Positions 17,619 to 26,109 of a DNA stretch of 64,000 nucleotides are shown piece by piece (position 1 is the first letter of the stretch; every line of letters starts with the position of its first letter). The position numbers and the translations under genes were made by a program. The stretch spans positions 35,791 through 99,790 of the forward strand of contig NZ_JACZCS010000024.1 of assembly GCF_014904745.1 (NCBI RefSeq), given 5' to 3'. The stretch comes from Oricola nitratireducens. GTDB lineage: Bacteria; Pseudomonadota; Alphaproteobacteria; Rhizobiales; Rhizobiaceae. The notes under the pieces are model-generated. The model searched no databases. It worked only from the letters and a program-made list of their open reading frames with translations, and had not been told where the DNA came from.

Positions 17619-17633
17619 TTCAATCCGATTGAA
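17619..17633. promoter_or_regulatory. Candidate operator: 15-bp perfect palindrome TTCAATC-C-GATTGAA
   Basis: The palindrome ends 13 bases before the ATG of the PAS-domain gene and abuts its ribosome site. An imperfect copy of its left part (TTCACTCCGAT at 17601-17611) lies 18 bases upstream as a direct repeat of TTCAATCCGAT (17619-17629). This looks like a repressor site with two half-occupied turns. The regulator is unknown. Confidence 0.5.
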
Positions 17634-17646
17634 TTGGGAGGGGCGC

Positions 17647-18147
17647 ATGCAGTTACTGATCGACGATGGTGTTCATCTCGACATCAAGTCGCATCTGCGG
17701 ACGAAACAGTCGATCGAGGCGATCGGCCTCGAAGGCGTCGATCTGCTGAACACGCTGGCGCAGTTCGACCCCTACGGCGTCTGGCGGCTGAACCTCGATA
17801 CAGCGGCGATCCAGTGCACGGGCGATTGCACGCATATCTTGGGAATCGATGGCGGCGATGGCGGATTGGGTCTGTTGACGCTGTTAAGAGCGTTTCATCC
17901 CGATGACCGCAAGGCGGCGGCGCTGTGCATCGAAAACGCGATCGAGAACCACACCAGTTTTCGTTTCGTGCTCCGCGTTCCGCGAGGAGACGGCTCGGAA
18001 AAGTTCGTCAAGATGATCGGTCAGTACCGCGATGGCGCGTCCGGTTTGCCGGAACTGTTCGGAACCCTGTCGGAATTCCAGGACAGGAGCCGGACCGCAG
18101 CCTTTTGCGTACCGCTGGTCGAAAATTCGGCGCTTTCGGCGTCCTGA
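17647..18147 (+). CDS. Stand-alone PAS-domain protein
   Basis: A 166-residue protein whose middle part (about residues 30-145) fits a PAS fold of the PAS_3 type: FDPYGVWRLNLDT, a short helix around CTHILGI, then FHPDDRKAAALCIENAIENHTSFRFVLRVPRGDG and a C-terminal beta strand with LFGTLSEFQD. There is no kinase, cyclase or HTH output domain, so it may sense a ligand for a partner protein or be a remnant. ATG at 17647 with GGGAGGGG just upstream is preferred over a TTG at 17629 that falls inside the palindrome. Confidence 0.65.
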   Translation: MQLLIDDGVHLDIKSHLRTKQSIEAIGLEGVDLLNTLAQFDPYGVWRLNLDTAAIQCTGDCTHILGIDGGDGGLGLLTLLRAFHPDDRKAAALCIENAIENHTSFRFVLRVPRGDGSEKFVKMIGQYRDGASGLPELFGTLSEFQDRSRTAAFCVPLVENSALSAS

Positions 18148-18267
18148 CACGGTCAAACGGACAGGTCGCCCTCGTTCGGGGGGCGTTCCCCGCTCGACCA
18201 GGATGGCCCGGGGACCTGAATTCGAGCTAAGCTTCCGTTGAGCCGGCGCAAGACAACGGAGGCAGAC

Positions 18268-18903
18268 TTGGCGACGACTGATATCGAACTGTCCGCGCTT
18301 GCGGATCTCTTGACCGAACGCGCCGGCGCGGGTCGGATCGTTGTCGCCATTGCCGGTGCGCCCGGCTCCGGAAAATCGACGCTTGCCGACCGGCTCGCCG
18401 CCCTGATCGATACGAGGATGCCGGGCGCGGCGGTGGTCCTGCCGATGGACGGTTATCACTATGACGATCGGCTGCTCGACGCGCTCGGACGGCGCGCGCG
18501 CAAGGGAGCGGCGGACACGTTCGACGTCGCCGGCTTCCGCCACATGCTGGCGCGATTGCGCGACAATCGCGAGGAAGCGGTCGCCGTTCCGGTCTTTGAC
18601 CGGGACATCGAGATCGCCCGGGCCGGCGCGCGTTTCGTGCCGCAATCTGCGCGCATCATTATCGCCGAGGGCAACTATCTCCTGCTCGATGAGGAGCCGT
18701 GGAGCGCGTTGCAGCCGCTGTTCGACGTCACGGTTTTCATCGATGTCGACGAGGCGACGTTGCGCGCCCGTCTGGAGGAGCGCTGGCGCGGTTACGGCCT
18801 CCGGGAAGAGCAGATACGGGCCAAGGTGGAAGAGAACGATCTGCCAAACGGGCGGCATGTCATCACCGGCAGCGTCGTGGCCGATTACCGCGTCAGGACG
18901 TGA
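18268..18903 (+). CDS. P-loop nucleoside/fructose-type kinase (PRK/uridine kinase family)
   Basis: A 211-residue P-loop kinase. Walker A is GAPGSGKST at residues 30-38. The segment VVLPMDGYHYDDRLLD gives the aspartate and tyrosine that bind substrate in the uridine kinase/pantothenate kinase group, and IIIAEGNYLLLDEEPW is the second family block. The start is a TTG at 18268 with CGGAGG five bases before it. Rhizobial members (FrcK type) sit in fructose transport operons, but this one is isolated, so the phosphorylated substrate is uncertain. Confidence 0.78.
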   Translation: MATTDIELSALADLLTERAGAGRIVVAIAGAPGSGKSTLADRLAALIDTRMPGAAVVLPMDGYHYDDRLLDALGRRARKGAADTFDVAGFRHMLARLRDNREEAVAVPVFDRDIEIARAGARFVPQSARIIIAEGNYLLLDEEPWSALQPLFDVTVFIDVDEATLRARLEERWRGYGLREEQIRAKVEENDLPNGRHVITGSVVADYRVRT

Positions 18904-18927
18904 TTGTCCCGCCATATCTCGACAGGC

Positions 18928-18937
18928 ATGTATACAC
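18928..18937. promoter_or_regulatory. Candidate GntR operator 1 (TGTATACA core)
   Basis: ATGTATACAC, with the eight-base palindrome TGTATACA at 18929-18936, lies 158 bases upstream of the GntR start. The same palindrome occurs before the LigM-like gene. FCD-type GntR proteins bind short GT-AC palindromes, so autoregulation is likely. Confidence 0.55.
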
Positions 18938-19094
18938 AATCCGGATTTTCGCTGACTTTTTTGCGCCGGAACGGTATTATTCACCCGTAAACATTCGCGG
19001 AAGCATACATGCCGGCCATGCCGCGCCATGAGAGGCTGCGGACGCTGATGGCGATGAGACGCAAAACGGCGCATAGTCGAGGGAAACCGGAGCG

Positions 19095-19853
19095 ATGGGG
19101 AAAAGAACCGAGATGAAGGAAGCGGCGAGCAACACGCACGCGACGCGCACGGTGATCGAGCTGCGCAAGAAGATCCTCGGCGGCGAACTGACGGGCGGGA
19201 CCCGGCTTTTCGAGGTACCGCTTGCCGAGGAACTGGAAATTTCGCGCACGCCGCTGCGCGACGCAATGTCGAGGCTCGCGGAGGAAGGGCTGCTGGAGCG
19301 CGCCAGGAGCGGCGGTTTCGTGGTGCGCAAATTCACCTTCGCCGACGTGATCGACGCGATCGAGTTGCGAGGGGTCCTGGAAGGGACCGCGGCGCGGCTT
19401 GCCGCCGAACGCGGTGCGCCGGCCGATGCCATGGCGCGTATGGAAGAGATTGTCGCCAAGCTCGACACCTGTTTCGGCGAAGCGCCGGGCGACGTCGATT
19501 TCGAAGCCTATTCCGATCTCAATGCGCAGTTCCACGACGGGCTGGCGGGACTCGCCGGCAGCGACATCATCCGCCGCGAGGTCGACCGGGCGACGCGGCT
19601 TCCCTTCGCATCACCGTCGGCTTTCCTGCCGGACAAGGAGGATATCGCTTCCTTCCGCCGGTCGCTCAATTTCGCGCAGGAACAGCACAAGGTGATCGTC
19701 GAGGCAATCGGCGCGCGCGAGGGCTCCCGCGCTGAATCCGTCGCGCGCGAACACGCCCGCACGGCGCGGCGCAATCTCGAATACATGCTGGACGAGGACC
19801 GGAGCCTGATGGAGCGCGTGCCCGGTATCGCTCTGGTCGTCGCGCAGGGCTGA
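19095..19853 (+). CDS. GntR-family transcriptional regulator (FadR subfamily, FCD domain)
   Basis: A 252-residue regulator. The winged HTH is at about residues 15-80 (RTVIELRKKILGGELTGG, then LAEELEISRTPLRDAMSRLAEEGLL and a wing SGGFVVRKF). An all-helical FCD domain follows (IELRGVLEGTAARLAAERG, a central DLNAQFHDGL and a C-terminal EQHKVIVEAIGAREG...ARE HARTA) with the Asp/His set that binds a metal and a carboxylate ligand. It is immediately upstream of the O-demethylase gene in the same direction, and a shared palindrome at both promoters marks it as the local regulator. The ligand is probably an aromatic acid or derived metabolite; that is inference. Confidence 0.9.
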   Translation: MGKRTEMKEAASNTHATRTVIELRKKILGGELTGGTRLFEVPLAEELEISRTPLRDAMSRLAEEGLLERARSGGFVVRKFTFADVIDAIELRGVLEGTAARLAAERGAPADAMARMEEIVAKLDTCFGEAPGDVDFEAYSDLNAQFHDGLAGLAGSDIIRREVDRATRLPFASPSAFLPDKEDIASFRRSLNFAQEQHKVIVEAIGAREGSRAESVAREHARTARRNLEYMLDEDRSLMERVPGIALVVAQG

Positions 19854-19933
19854 TTTTCGAAGGGCTGTGCGACATTTTCGGCGTGAATCGGCGCGGGAAT
19901 CCGCTTGCATGTCGCTCCGATTTGGGTCAAACA

Positions 19934-19943
19934 ATGTATACAT
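19934..19943. promoter_or_regulatory. Candidate GntR operator 2 (ATGTATACAT) before the O-demethylase gene
   Basis: A perfect ten-base palindrome centred 32 bases before the ATG at 19971, between two strings that could serve as -10 and ribosome site. It matches the site before the GntR gene. A weaker third copy (ATGTATACCC, 20053-20062) lies inside the coding region. Confidence 0.62.
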
Positions 19944-19970
19944 GAAACTAGCCCATTGGGAGGAACAATC

Positions 19971-21380
19971 ATGTCAAATAGCAATCTAGAAGCCGTTTTG
20001 CGGGATTCCGGCGGGGCTGTGCAGCACCTGCGCAATTCGAAAATCGGTATGTATGTATACCCTGTGGTGGCGCCGGAATTCTCCAACTGGCGCGATGAGC
20101 AGCGCGCCTGGCGCGATTCCGCAGTGTTGTTCGACCAGTCGCATCACATGGACGAACTGATCGTCGAAGGTCCGCAGGCGGAGGAATTCCTCGCCTATCA
20201 CGGCATCAACTCGTTCTCGAATTTCAACCTCAACCGCGCCAAGCACTTCGTTCCGGTCACCCCGAACGGCCACGTGATCGGCGACCACATCATTTTCCGC
20301 GAGCGTGAGGACAAGTTCATTCTGGTCGGCCGCGCGCCGACCTCGAACTGGCTGCAGTTCTGCGCCGCCTACGGCAAGTGGAACGTGCGCATCAAGCACG
20401 ATCCGCGGTCGCCTTCGCGTCCGGACGGCGAGCGCGTGTTGCGCACCCATTACCGCTACCAGATCCAGGGCCCCGAGGCGCCGAAGATCTTCGAGAAGAT
20501 GAACGGCGGCCCGGTGCCGGACATCAAGTTCTTCCACGTCGACTGGATCAATATCGGCTCCAAGAAGGTACAGGCGCTGCGTCACGGCATGTCCGGCGCG
20601 CCGGGCCTGGAAATCTGGGGTCCCTACGAGGACAAGGCCTATATCCACGCCACCATCATGCAGGCGGCCAGGGACGCCGGCGTCGACCTCGTCCGGTGCG
20701 GCAGCCGCGCCTACTCGACCAACACGCTGGAGTCGGGCTGGATCCCGTCGCCGCTGCCGGGCATCTATACCGGTGACGGCATGCTGGCCGAATACCGCCA
20801 GTGGCTTGGCGCCGATTCCTACGAAGCGGCAGGCTCGATCGGCGGTTCCTTCGTGTCCGACAATATCGAGGACTACTACGTCAATCCGTTCGAGCTCGGC
20901 TACGACTTCTATATCGGCTGGAAGAAGGACGATTTCGTCGGCAAGGAAGCGCTCGCCAAGATGAAGGGCGCCAACAACCGCAAGAAGGTCACCTTCGAGT
21001 GGAATCCGGAAGACGTGATGAAGGTCATCGCTTCGGGCTTTGAAGACGGCACGCCGTACAAGTGGATCGACTTCCCGCAGCCGAACTACGCCTCGTCGTC
21101 CGCCGACATGATCACCAAGGACGGTAGACAGGTCGGCATGTCGATGTTCAACGGCTACTCCTTCAACGAGCGCCGCTTCCTGTCGCTCGGCGTGGTGGAT
21201 GCATCCATCCAGGAAGAAGAAGTCCTGACGCTGGTCTGGGGCGAACCGGAAGAGACGCAGAAGACGTCGACCGAAAAGCACAAACAGACGGAAATCCGCG
21301 TTCGCGTGGCGCCGACGCCCTATGCGGCCGAAGCCCGCGAAAACTACGCCGAAAGCTGGCGCAACAAGAAGTCGGCCTGA
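19971..21380 (+). CDS. ligM: LigM-like tetrahydrofolate-dependent O-demethylase (GcvT/aminomethyltransferase family)
   Basis: A 469-residue member of the GcvT-fold methyltransferases. It resembles vanillate/3-O-methylgallate O-demethylase LigM in length and in segments such as FDQSHHMDELIVEGPQ, GDHIIFREREDKFILVGR and GMSGAPGLEIWGPYED. In that family the methyl group of an aromatic methyl ether is passed to tetrahydrofolate. The ATG at 19971 has GGGAGGA at 19958-19964. A GntR gene lies upstream and a CoA-transferase converges downstream. DmdA-type or syringate-type substrates are also possible; the substrate choice is inferred and only the family is firm. Confidence 0.8.
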   Translation: MSNSNLEAVLRDSGGAVQHLRNSKIGMYVYPVVAPEFSNWRDEQRAWRDSAVLFDQSHHMDELIVEGPQAEEFLAYHGINSFSNFNLNRAKHFVPVTPNGHVIGDHIIFREREDKFILVGRAPTSNWLQFCAAYGKWNVRIKHDPRSPSRPDGERVLRTHYRYQIQGPEAPKIFEKMNGGPVPDIKFFHVDWINIGSKKVQALRHGMSGAPGLEIWGPYEDKAYIHATIMQAARDAGVDLVRCGSRAYSTNTLESGWIPSPLPGIYTGDGMLAEYRQWLGADSYEAAGSIGGSFVSDNIEDYYVNPFELGYDFYIGWKKDDFVGKEALAKMKGANNRKKVTFEWNPEDVMKVIASGFEDGTPYKWIDFPQPNYASSSADMITKDGRQVGMSMFNGYSFNERRFLSLGVVDASIQEEEVLTLVWGEPEETQKTSTEKHKQTEIRVRVAPTPYAAEARENYAESWRNKKSA

Positions 21381-21405
21381 TCAAGGCGCATTACAGCGAA
21401 ACTTC

Positions 21406-21430
21406 AAGCCGGGGACATCGTTCCCGGCTT
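21406..21430. terminator. Bidirectional terminator hairpin between ligM and the CoA-transferase gene
   Basis: An 8-bp GC-rich stem (AAGCCGGG at 21406-21413, CCCGGCTT at 21423-21430) with a nine-base loop sits in the 70-base gap between two convergent genes. It is followed by a short pyrimidine stretch (CTCTTC) rather than a long T-run. It could stop both transcripts. Confidence 0.6.
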
Positions 21431-21450
21431 CTCTTCATGTCCTGAAACCG

Positions 21451-22596
21451 TCAGGCGTCCCAGCCGCGGGCGCGGATCGCGTCCGAATGCTCGCCGAGCT
21501 TCGGGGAGGGGCGTTCGGAGACGGGCGCGGGTGTGCCGGCGAAACGGATCGGCGTGCGCAGGCCCGGAACGCCGTCCGGATCGATGCGCATGCCGCGGTG
21601 GACGATCTGTGGATCGGCGAGAACGTCGGCGACGGTGTTGATCGGCCCGGCCGGGACGACGGCCTCCTCGAGGGCGGCAAGAAGATCGTCGCGGCTCCAG
21701 CTTTTCGTCTTCTCCGCAATGCGCCGCGCAAGTTCCGCGCGGTTCTCGATGCGCACGGCATTGGTGGAGAATTTCGGATCGGCGGCGAGTCCGTCGAGGC
21801 CAAGAACGTCCCCCAGTCGCGCGAATTGCCGGTCATTGCCGACCGCGATGATGATGTAGCCGTCGGCGACCTCGAATGTCTGGTAGGGCGTGATGTTGGG
21901 ATGGGCGTTGCCGAGGCGATGCGGAGCGACGCCCGAGGCGAGGTAGTTCATCGCCTGGTTGGCGAGCACGCCGGTCATGCAGTCGAGCAGGGCCATGTCG
22001 ACATGCTTGCCGCTGCCGGTCCGCTCGCGTTCGGCCAGCGCCGCCTGGATGGCGATGACGCCGTAGACGCCGGTGAAAATGTCGGCGAAGGCGACGCCGA
22101 TCTTCTGCGGCTCGCCCGCCGGATCGCCGGTCAGGTCCATGATGCCGCTCATGCCCTGGATCAGGAAATCGTAGCCGGCGCGCGGAGCGTAGGGGCCGTC
22201 CTGGCCGAAGCCGGTGACCGAGCAGTAGACGATGCGCGGATTGCCGGCCGACAGGGTCGTGTAATCGAGGCCGAATTTCTCGAGCCCGCCGACCTTGAAG
22301 TTTTCCACCACGACATCGGCGTCGGCCGCCAGCCGGCGGACCAGGGCGAGATCGTTCGCGTCGCGGAAATCGGCGGTGACGGAGCGCTTCCCCCGGTTGC
22401 AGGCGTGGAAGTAGGCGGCGGAGCGGTCGCCGTCGCGCTCGATGAAGGGCGGGCCCCACTGGCGGGTGTCGTCGCCTTCGGGGCTTTCCACCTTGATGAC
22501 GTCGGCGCCGAGATCGGCGAGCGTCTGGCCGATCCACGGACCGGCGAGGATACGCGCCAGTTCCAGCACGCGCAGACCTTTCAGTGGCGCTTCCAT
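21451..22596 (-). CDS. CaiB/BaiF family CoA-transferase (family III)
   Basis: A 381-residue family III CoA-transferase. Seen: the N-terminal PLKGLRVLELARILAGPW, the CoA-binding LADLGADVIKVESPEGDDTRQWGPPF, and the catalytic aspartate in GVAFADIFTG near residue 165, with VDMALLDCMTG after it. The ATG at 22596 is the family start; the frame runs on upstream for 58 more codons that look unrelated. It moves CoA between carboxylic acids (formyl-, carnitine-, succinyl-type donors). Its neighbour is the LigM-like gene in the opposite direction; a joint role in aromatic or methoxy-compound breakdown is possible but not shown. Confidence 0.9.
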   Translation of the reverse strand: MEAPLKGLRVLELARILAGPWIGQTLADLGADVIKVESPEGDDTRQWGPPFIERDGDRSAAYFHACNRGKRSVTADFRDANDLALVRRLAADADVVVENFKVGGLEKFGLDYTTLSAGNPRIVYCSVTGFGQDGPYAPRAGYDFLIQGMSGIMDLTGDPAGEPQKIGVAFADIFTGVYGVIAIQAALAERERTGSGKHVDMALLDCMTGVLANQAMNYLASGVAPHRLGNAHPNITPYQTFEVADGYIIIAVGNDRQFARLGDVLGLDGLAADPKFSTNAVRIENRAELARRIAEKTKSWSRDDLLAALEEAVVPAGPINTVADVLADPQIVHRGMRIDPDGVPGLRTPIRFAGTPAPVSERPSPKLGEHSDAIRARGWDA

Positions 22597-22896
22597 CAGC
22601 TTGCCGTCCAGAGGTTTCGCGCGTGATGCATGATGCGATAGTCTCCCGTATGCGATTGCCGCCCTGCATGTCGCCCGCCGGACGATTTTTGTCCAGCGCG
22701 TGAAGCGGTCAAATCCACAAATCCGTTGATGCACATCAATCCACCGCCCACCGGCAGCGCTAGCGTGCATGCGAGAGGTCGCGAAAGATAAATTCCGCTT
22801 TTATTGTCGCAGAAGCTTGAAGCTTGGCTGTTATAGGTGTGAACTGCGGGTCGCACCGTAATCGATTTAATTGACGCGCAAACGGGGTCGACGAAC
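22597..22896. other. 300-base divergent promoter region before the group 3b hydrogenase operon
   Basis: The region lies between the CoA-transferase gene (leftward) and the first hydrogenase gene (rightward). It contains one clear element, the FNR/FixK box listed next. AT content rises around 22785-22870. A short tandem AAGCTTG repeat occurs near 22812-22826. I found no sigma-54 -24/-12 pair with correct spacing here and no coding capacity. Confidence 0.5.
22726..22739. promoter_or_regulatory. FNR/FixK-type box (TTGAT-N4-ATCAA)
   Basis: TTGATGCACATCAA is an exact match to the consensus bound by FNR, FnrN and FixK proteins. It lies 157 bases before the first gene of the group 3b hydrogenase operon; a class II site would place the transcript start near 22774 and leave a leader of about 120 bases. 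Low oxygen is therefore the probable inducing condition. Confidence 0.8.
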
Positions 22897-24015
22897 ATGC
22901 CGGCGAGCACAGGGTCAAGTTTCATCCTCGATGATCCTGCGCCTCTCGTGGAAGCTCTGCTTGCCGATGGCTGGCGGGTAATCGGGCCGAAGCTCGGCGA
23001 CGGCGCCATAGTCTATGACGAGATCGAAAGCGCATCCGACATGCCGCGGGGCCTGACCGACGAGCAGGAGGGCGGCCGCTACCGGTTGCGCGAGGGCGAT
23101 CCGAATCGCTGGTTCGATTATGTCGTCGGGCCGCAGAGCTGGAAGAAATATCTCTTTCCCGCCCGCCAGAAACTGTGGTCTGCCGAAAAGGGCGACAACG
23201 GTTTCGCAATCGAACCGCATGAGGACGACTTCCCGAAGACGGCGCTGTTCGGCGCACGGGCCTGCGAGATCGCGGCGATCGAGGTGCAGGACCGGGTGTT
23301 CGACAATGGCGACTTCACCGATAGCGGCTACAAGCGCCGGCGCGAGGCGACGCTGATTGTCGCGGTGCAGTGCGCGCGTTCCGCTGCGACCTGTTTCTGC
23401 GCCTCGATGAATACCGGCCCGAGCGCCGATTCCGGTTTCGATATCGCGCTGACCGAACTGGACGACGGCGGTTTCTTCGTCGAATGCGGCAGCGACAGGG
23501 GCGCGGCGATCCTCGACCGGATCGGTCCCGCGGAAGCGGGAACGGCCGAGCTGGAAGCGGCAAATGCGGTGACGCTGAAGGCGGCGGGGATGCAGACGCG
23601 GTCGATGCCGGACAACATCCCGGCGCTGCTGCGCGAAAATCTCGACCATCCACGCTGGGCCGAGGTGGCCGAACGGTGCCTTTCCTGCGCCAATTGCACG
23701 ATGGCGTGCCCGACCTGCTTCTGCTCCGACGTCGAGGACGTCAACGATCTGTCCGGCGACCATGCCGAACGCTGGCGGGTGTGGGATTCCTGCTTCACGC
23801 TCGACTTCAGTTACATCCATGGCGGCTCGGTGCGGCGGTCGACGCTGTCGCGCTACCGCCAGTGGATGACGCACAAGCTGTCGAGTTGGCACGACCAGTT
23901 TGACACGTCCGGCTGCGTCGGCTGCGGGCGCTGCATCGCGTGGTGCCCGGTCGGCATCGACATCACCGAAGAAGCGGCCGCCTTCGCGGCGGAGCCGCTC
24001 GCACAGGAGGGCTGA
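22897..24015 (+). CDS. Group 3b [NiFe]-hydrogenase beta subunit, 4Fe-4S dicluster protein (HyhB/HydB-like)
   Basis: A 372-residue iron-sulfur protein. The N-terminal two thirds match the HydB/AsrA-like domain ([36 protein letters not shown]). The C-terminal third carries two clusters: [14 protein letters not shown] and [15 protein letters not shown]. It carries electrons between the hydrogenase small subunit and the flavin subunit in the soluble sulfhydrogenase-type enzyme. The first gene of the operon; the next start follows its stop by four bases. A GGGG stretch twelve bases before the ATG is a moderate ribosome site. Confidence 0.88.
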   Translation: MPASTGSSFILDDPAPLVEALLADGWRVIGPKLGDGAIVYDEIESASDMPRGLTDEQEGGRYRLREGDPNRWFDYVVGPQSWKKYLFPARQKLWSAEKGDNGFAIEPHEDDFPKTALFGARACEIAAIEVQDRVFDNGDFTDSGYKRRREATLIVAVQCARSAATCFCASMNTGPSADSGFDIALTELDDGGFFVECGSDRGAAILDRIGPAEAGTAELEAANAVTLKAAGMQTRSMPDNIPALLRENLDHPRWAEVAERCLSCANCTMACPTCFCSDVEDVNDLSGDHAERWRVWDSCFTLDFSYIHGGSVRRSTLSRYRQWMTHKLSSWHDQFDTSGCVGCGRCIAWCPVGIDITEEAAAFAAEPLAQEG

Positions 24016-24019
24016 GCGC

Positions 24020-24490
24020 ATGGAAATTCACGGACTTGGAGAGACCTTGGCCGCGCATCCGGTCTTCAAGCATTTCGACAAGGAAACGCTCGATCTGCTC
24101 GCCGGCTGCGCGCGCAACGAGCATTTCCGCGCCGGCCAGGCGATCTATTCGGAAGGCGACGCGGCCGACAAGGTCTTCCTGATCCGCGAGGGTGATATCG
24201 CCGTCGAGATTTCGGCCCCGCAGCACGAGCCGATCATCGTCGAGACGCTGCGCGCCGGCGACATTCTCGGCTGGTCGTGGATGGTGCCGCCCTACAAGCA
24301 CATGTCGGATGCCCGCGCGCTCAACGATGTGCGCGCCATCAGCCTCGACGCCACCTGCATGCGCAACAAGGCGGAACAGACCCCGGCGCTCGGCTACCAG
24401 ATGTTCAAGCATTTCGTGCCGCACATGGCGGTGCGTTTCCGGGCGCTCAGGATGCAGTTGCTCGACGTCTACGGAACCAACAAGGGGTAG
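24020..24490 (+). CDS. Cyclic nucleotide-binding-domain protein in the group 3b hydrogenase operon
   Basis: A 156-residue protein made of one CNB (Crp-like) domain, seen in [39 protein letters not shown]. It has no HTH. In the phosphate-binding cassette the usual GE...R[ST]A is changed: the glutamate place is taken by Trp (GDILGWSW) and the later segment reads SDARAL, so it may bind something other than cAMP or may act only as a protein module. Its ATG at 24020 and placement between the beta and gamma subunits tie it tightly to the enzyme. It may be an allosteric or assembly subunit of the hydrogenase; that is inferred. Confidence 0.85.
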   Translation: MEIHGLGETLAAHPVFKHFDKETLDLLAGCARNEHFRAGQAIYSEGDAADKVFLIREGDIAVEISAPQHEPIIVETLRAGDILGWSWMVPPYKHMSDARALNDVRAISLDATCMRNKAEQTPALGYQMFKHFVPHMAVRFRALRMQLLDVYGTNKG

Positions 24491-24493
24491 GAC

Positions 24494-25339
24494 GTGCAGG
24501 CTCAGATGGCACAGGACCCGATGCTGCCCCGGCGCTACCGCGTGAAGCGTGCGTGGAGCGAGCTGTCCGACGTTTCCACGATGGAACTCGAGCCGATCGA
24601 CGGCGAGGCCGTGCCGTTCGCGCCCGGCCAGTTCAACATGCTTTACGCATTCGGCGTCGGCGAGGTGGCGATCTCGATTTCCGGCGATGCCGCCGACACG
24701 GACAAGCTGGTGCACACGATCCGCAATGTCGGGGCGATCTCGGGCGCGCTGGCCGGCGTTTCCGACGGCGATGTGATCGGCGTACGCGGGCCGTTCGGTT
24801 CGGCCTGGCCGGTTGCCCAGGAGACAGGGCGGCACATCGTATTTGTCGCGGGCGGTCTCGGCCTCGCGCCGCTCAGGCCGGCGATCTACCACGTACTCAA
24901 CAACCGCGAGCAATATTCGGGCATGACGCTGGTCTATGGCGCGCGTTCGCCCGACGACCTGCTTTACGCCGACGAGATCAAGGCGTGGAAATCGCGCTTC
25001 GACACCGAGGTCGAGATCACTGTGGACCATGCCGCGCCGGGCTGGACCGGGCAGGTCGGCGTCGTGACCGTACCGCTCGACCGCACGCTCTCCGGCAGCA
25101 ACGGGGCGGAGGTTTCCGCCTTCGTTTGCGGGCCGGAGATCATGATGCGGTTCTCGGTGATGAGCCTGATGGCCGCCGGCGTGCCGGAAGACAAGGTCTG
25201 GATCTCGATGGAGCGCAACATGAAATGTGCCATCGGCTTTTGCGGCCATTGCCAGTTCGGCGGCGATTTCATCTGCCGCGACGGGCCGGTGTTCCGACAC
25301 GACCAGGTGTCGCGGCTGATCGCGAAGAAGGAGATCTGA
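24494..25339 (+). CDS. Group 3b [NiFe]-hydrogenase gamma subunit, FAD/NAD(P)-binding (HyhG/HydG-like)
   Basis: A 281-residue flavoprotein of the dihydroorotate dehydrogenase electron-transfer type. There is an N-terminal FAD barrel ([24 protein letters not shown]), an NAD(P)-binding domain ([43 protein letters not shown]) and a C-terminal [2Fe-2S] site with C245, C250, C253 and C261. It exchanges electrons with NAD(P)H. The start is a GTG at 24494 with AAGGGG in front; an ATG four codons later is an alternative. It overlaps none of its neighbours but lies within 3 bases of them. Confidence 0.9.
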   Translation: MQAQMAQDPMLPRRYRVKRAWSELSDVSTMELEPIDGEAVPFAPGQFNMLYAFGVGEVAISISGDAADTDKLVHTIRNVGAISGALAGVSDGDVIGVRGPFGSAWPVAQETGRHIVFVAGGLGLAPLRPAIYHVLNNREQYSGMTLVYGARSPDDLLYADEIKAWKSRFDTEVEITVDHAAPGWTGQVGVVTVPLDRTLSGSNGAEVSAFVCGPEIMMRFSVMSLMAAGVPEDKVWISMERNMKCAIGFCGHCQFGGDFICRDGPVFRHDQVSRLIAKKEI

Positions 25340-25341
25340 GC

Positions 25342-26109
25342 ATGGCGAAACCCAAGCTTGCGGTCTGGAAGTTCTCCTCCTGCGACGGATGCCAGTTGAG
25401 CCTGCTCGATTGCGAGGACGAGCTGCTGGACATCGCCGGGCAGATCGACATTGCGCATTTCCTCGAGGCGACGAGCGAGATCAAGAACGGACCCTACGAC
25501 ATCTCGCTGGTGGAGGGCTCGATCACCACGCCGCACGATGTCGAGCGCATCAGGAAGGTTCGCGAGAACTCGAAGGTGCTGATCACCATCGGCGCTTGTG
25601 CTACGGCGGGCGGCATCCAGTCGCTGCGCAATTTCGCCGACGTCAAGGAATTCACCAACATCGTTTACGCGCACCCGGAATATATCTCGACGCTGGAGAA
25701 ATCCGACGCGATCGCCGATCACGTCAAGGTCGATTTCGAACTGCGCGGCTGCCCCGTCTCCAAGCACCAGCTGCTGGAACTGATCACGGCGACGCTGGCC
25801 GGCCGCAAGCCCTATGTGCCGAACGCGTCGCAATGCATGGAATGCAAGCGGGCGGGCACTGTCTGCGTGATGGTCGCCAAGGGCACGCCGTGCCTTGGCC
25901 CGGTGACGCAGGCCGGCTGCGGCAATCTCTGCCCGTCGCACGGGCGCGGCTGCTACGGCTGTTTCGGTCCGAAGGAAAACCCGAACCCGCCGGCGCTTTC
26001 GGCGCATCTTTCCGAGTTGGGCATGGCGTCGCGCGAGGTGCGCGACTTCTATCGTTCGTTCAACGCCGGCGCGCCGGAATTCGCCAAGGAGAGCACGTCG
26101 CATGAGTGA
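25342..26109 (+). CDS. Group 3b [NiFe]-hydrogenase small subunit (HyhS/HydD-like)
   Basis: A 255-residue small subunit with [16 protein letters not shown] at the proximal cluster, [24 protein letters not shown] and a C-terminal group of cysteines (CMECKRAG...[35 protein letters not shown]) for two more clusters. No Tat signal is present, so the enzyme is cytoplasmic. It passes electrons from the Ni-Fe site to the beta subunit. Its stop overlaps the large-subunit start by eight bases. Confidence 0.93.
   Translation: MAKPKLAVWKFSSCDGCQLSLLDCEDELLDIAGQIDIAHFLEATSEIKNGPYDISLVEGSITTPHDVERIRKVRENSKVLITIGACATAGGIQSLRNFADVKEFTNIVYAHPEYISTLEKSDAIADHVKVDFELRGCPVSKHQLLELITATLAGRKPYVPNASQCMECKRAGTVCVMVAKGTPCLGPVTQAGCGNLCPSHGRGCYGCFGPKENPNPPALSAHLSELGMASREVRDFYRSFNAGAPEFAKESTSHE

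Noticed and set aside
22752..22769. A possible sigma-54 element before the group 3b operon (CGGCAG...GTGCAT)
   Set aside because: The GG to GC distance is not the required ten bases, and the -24 hexamer is poor.
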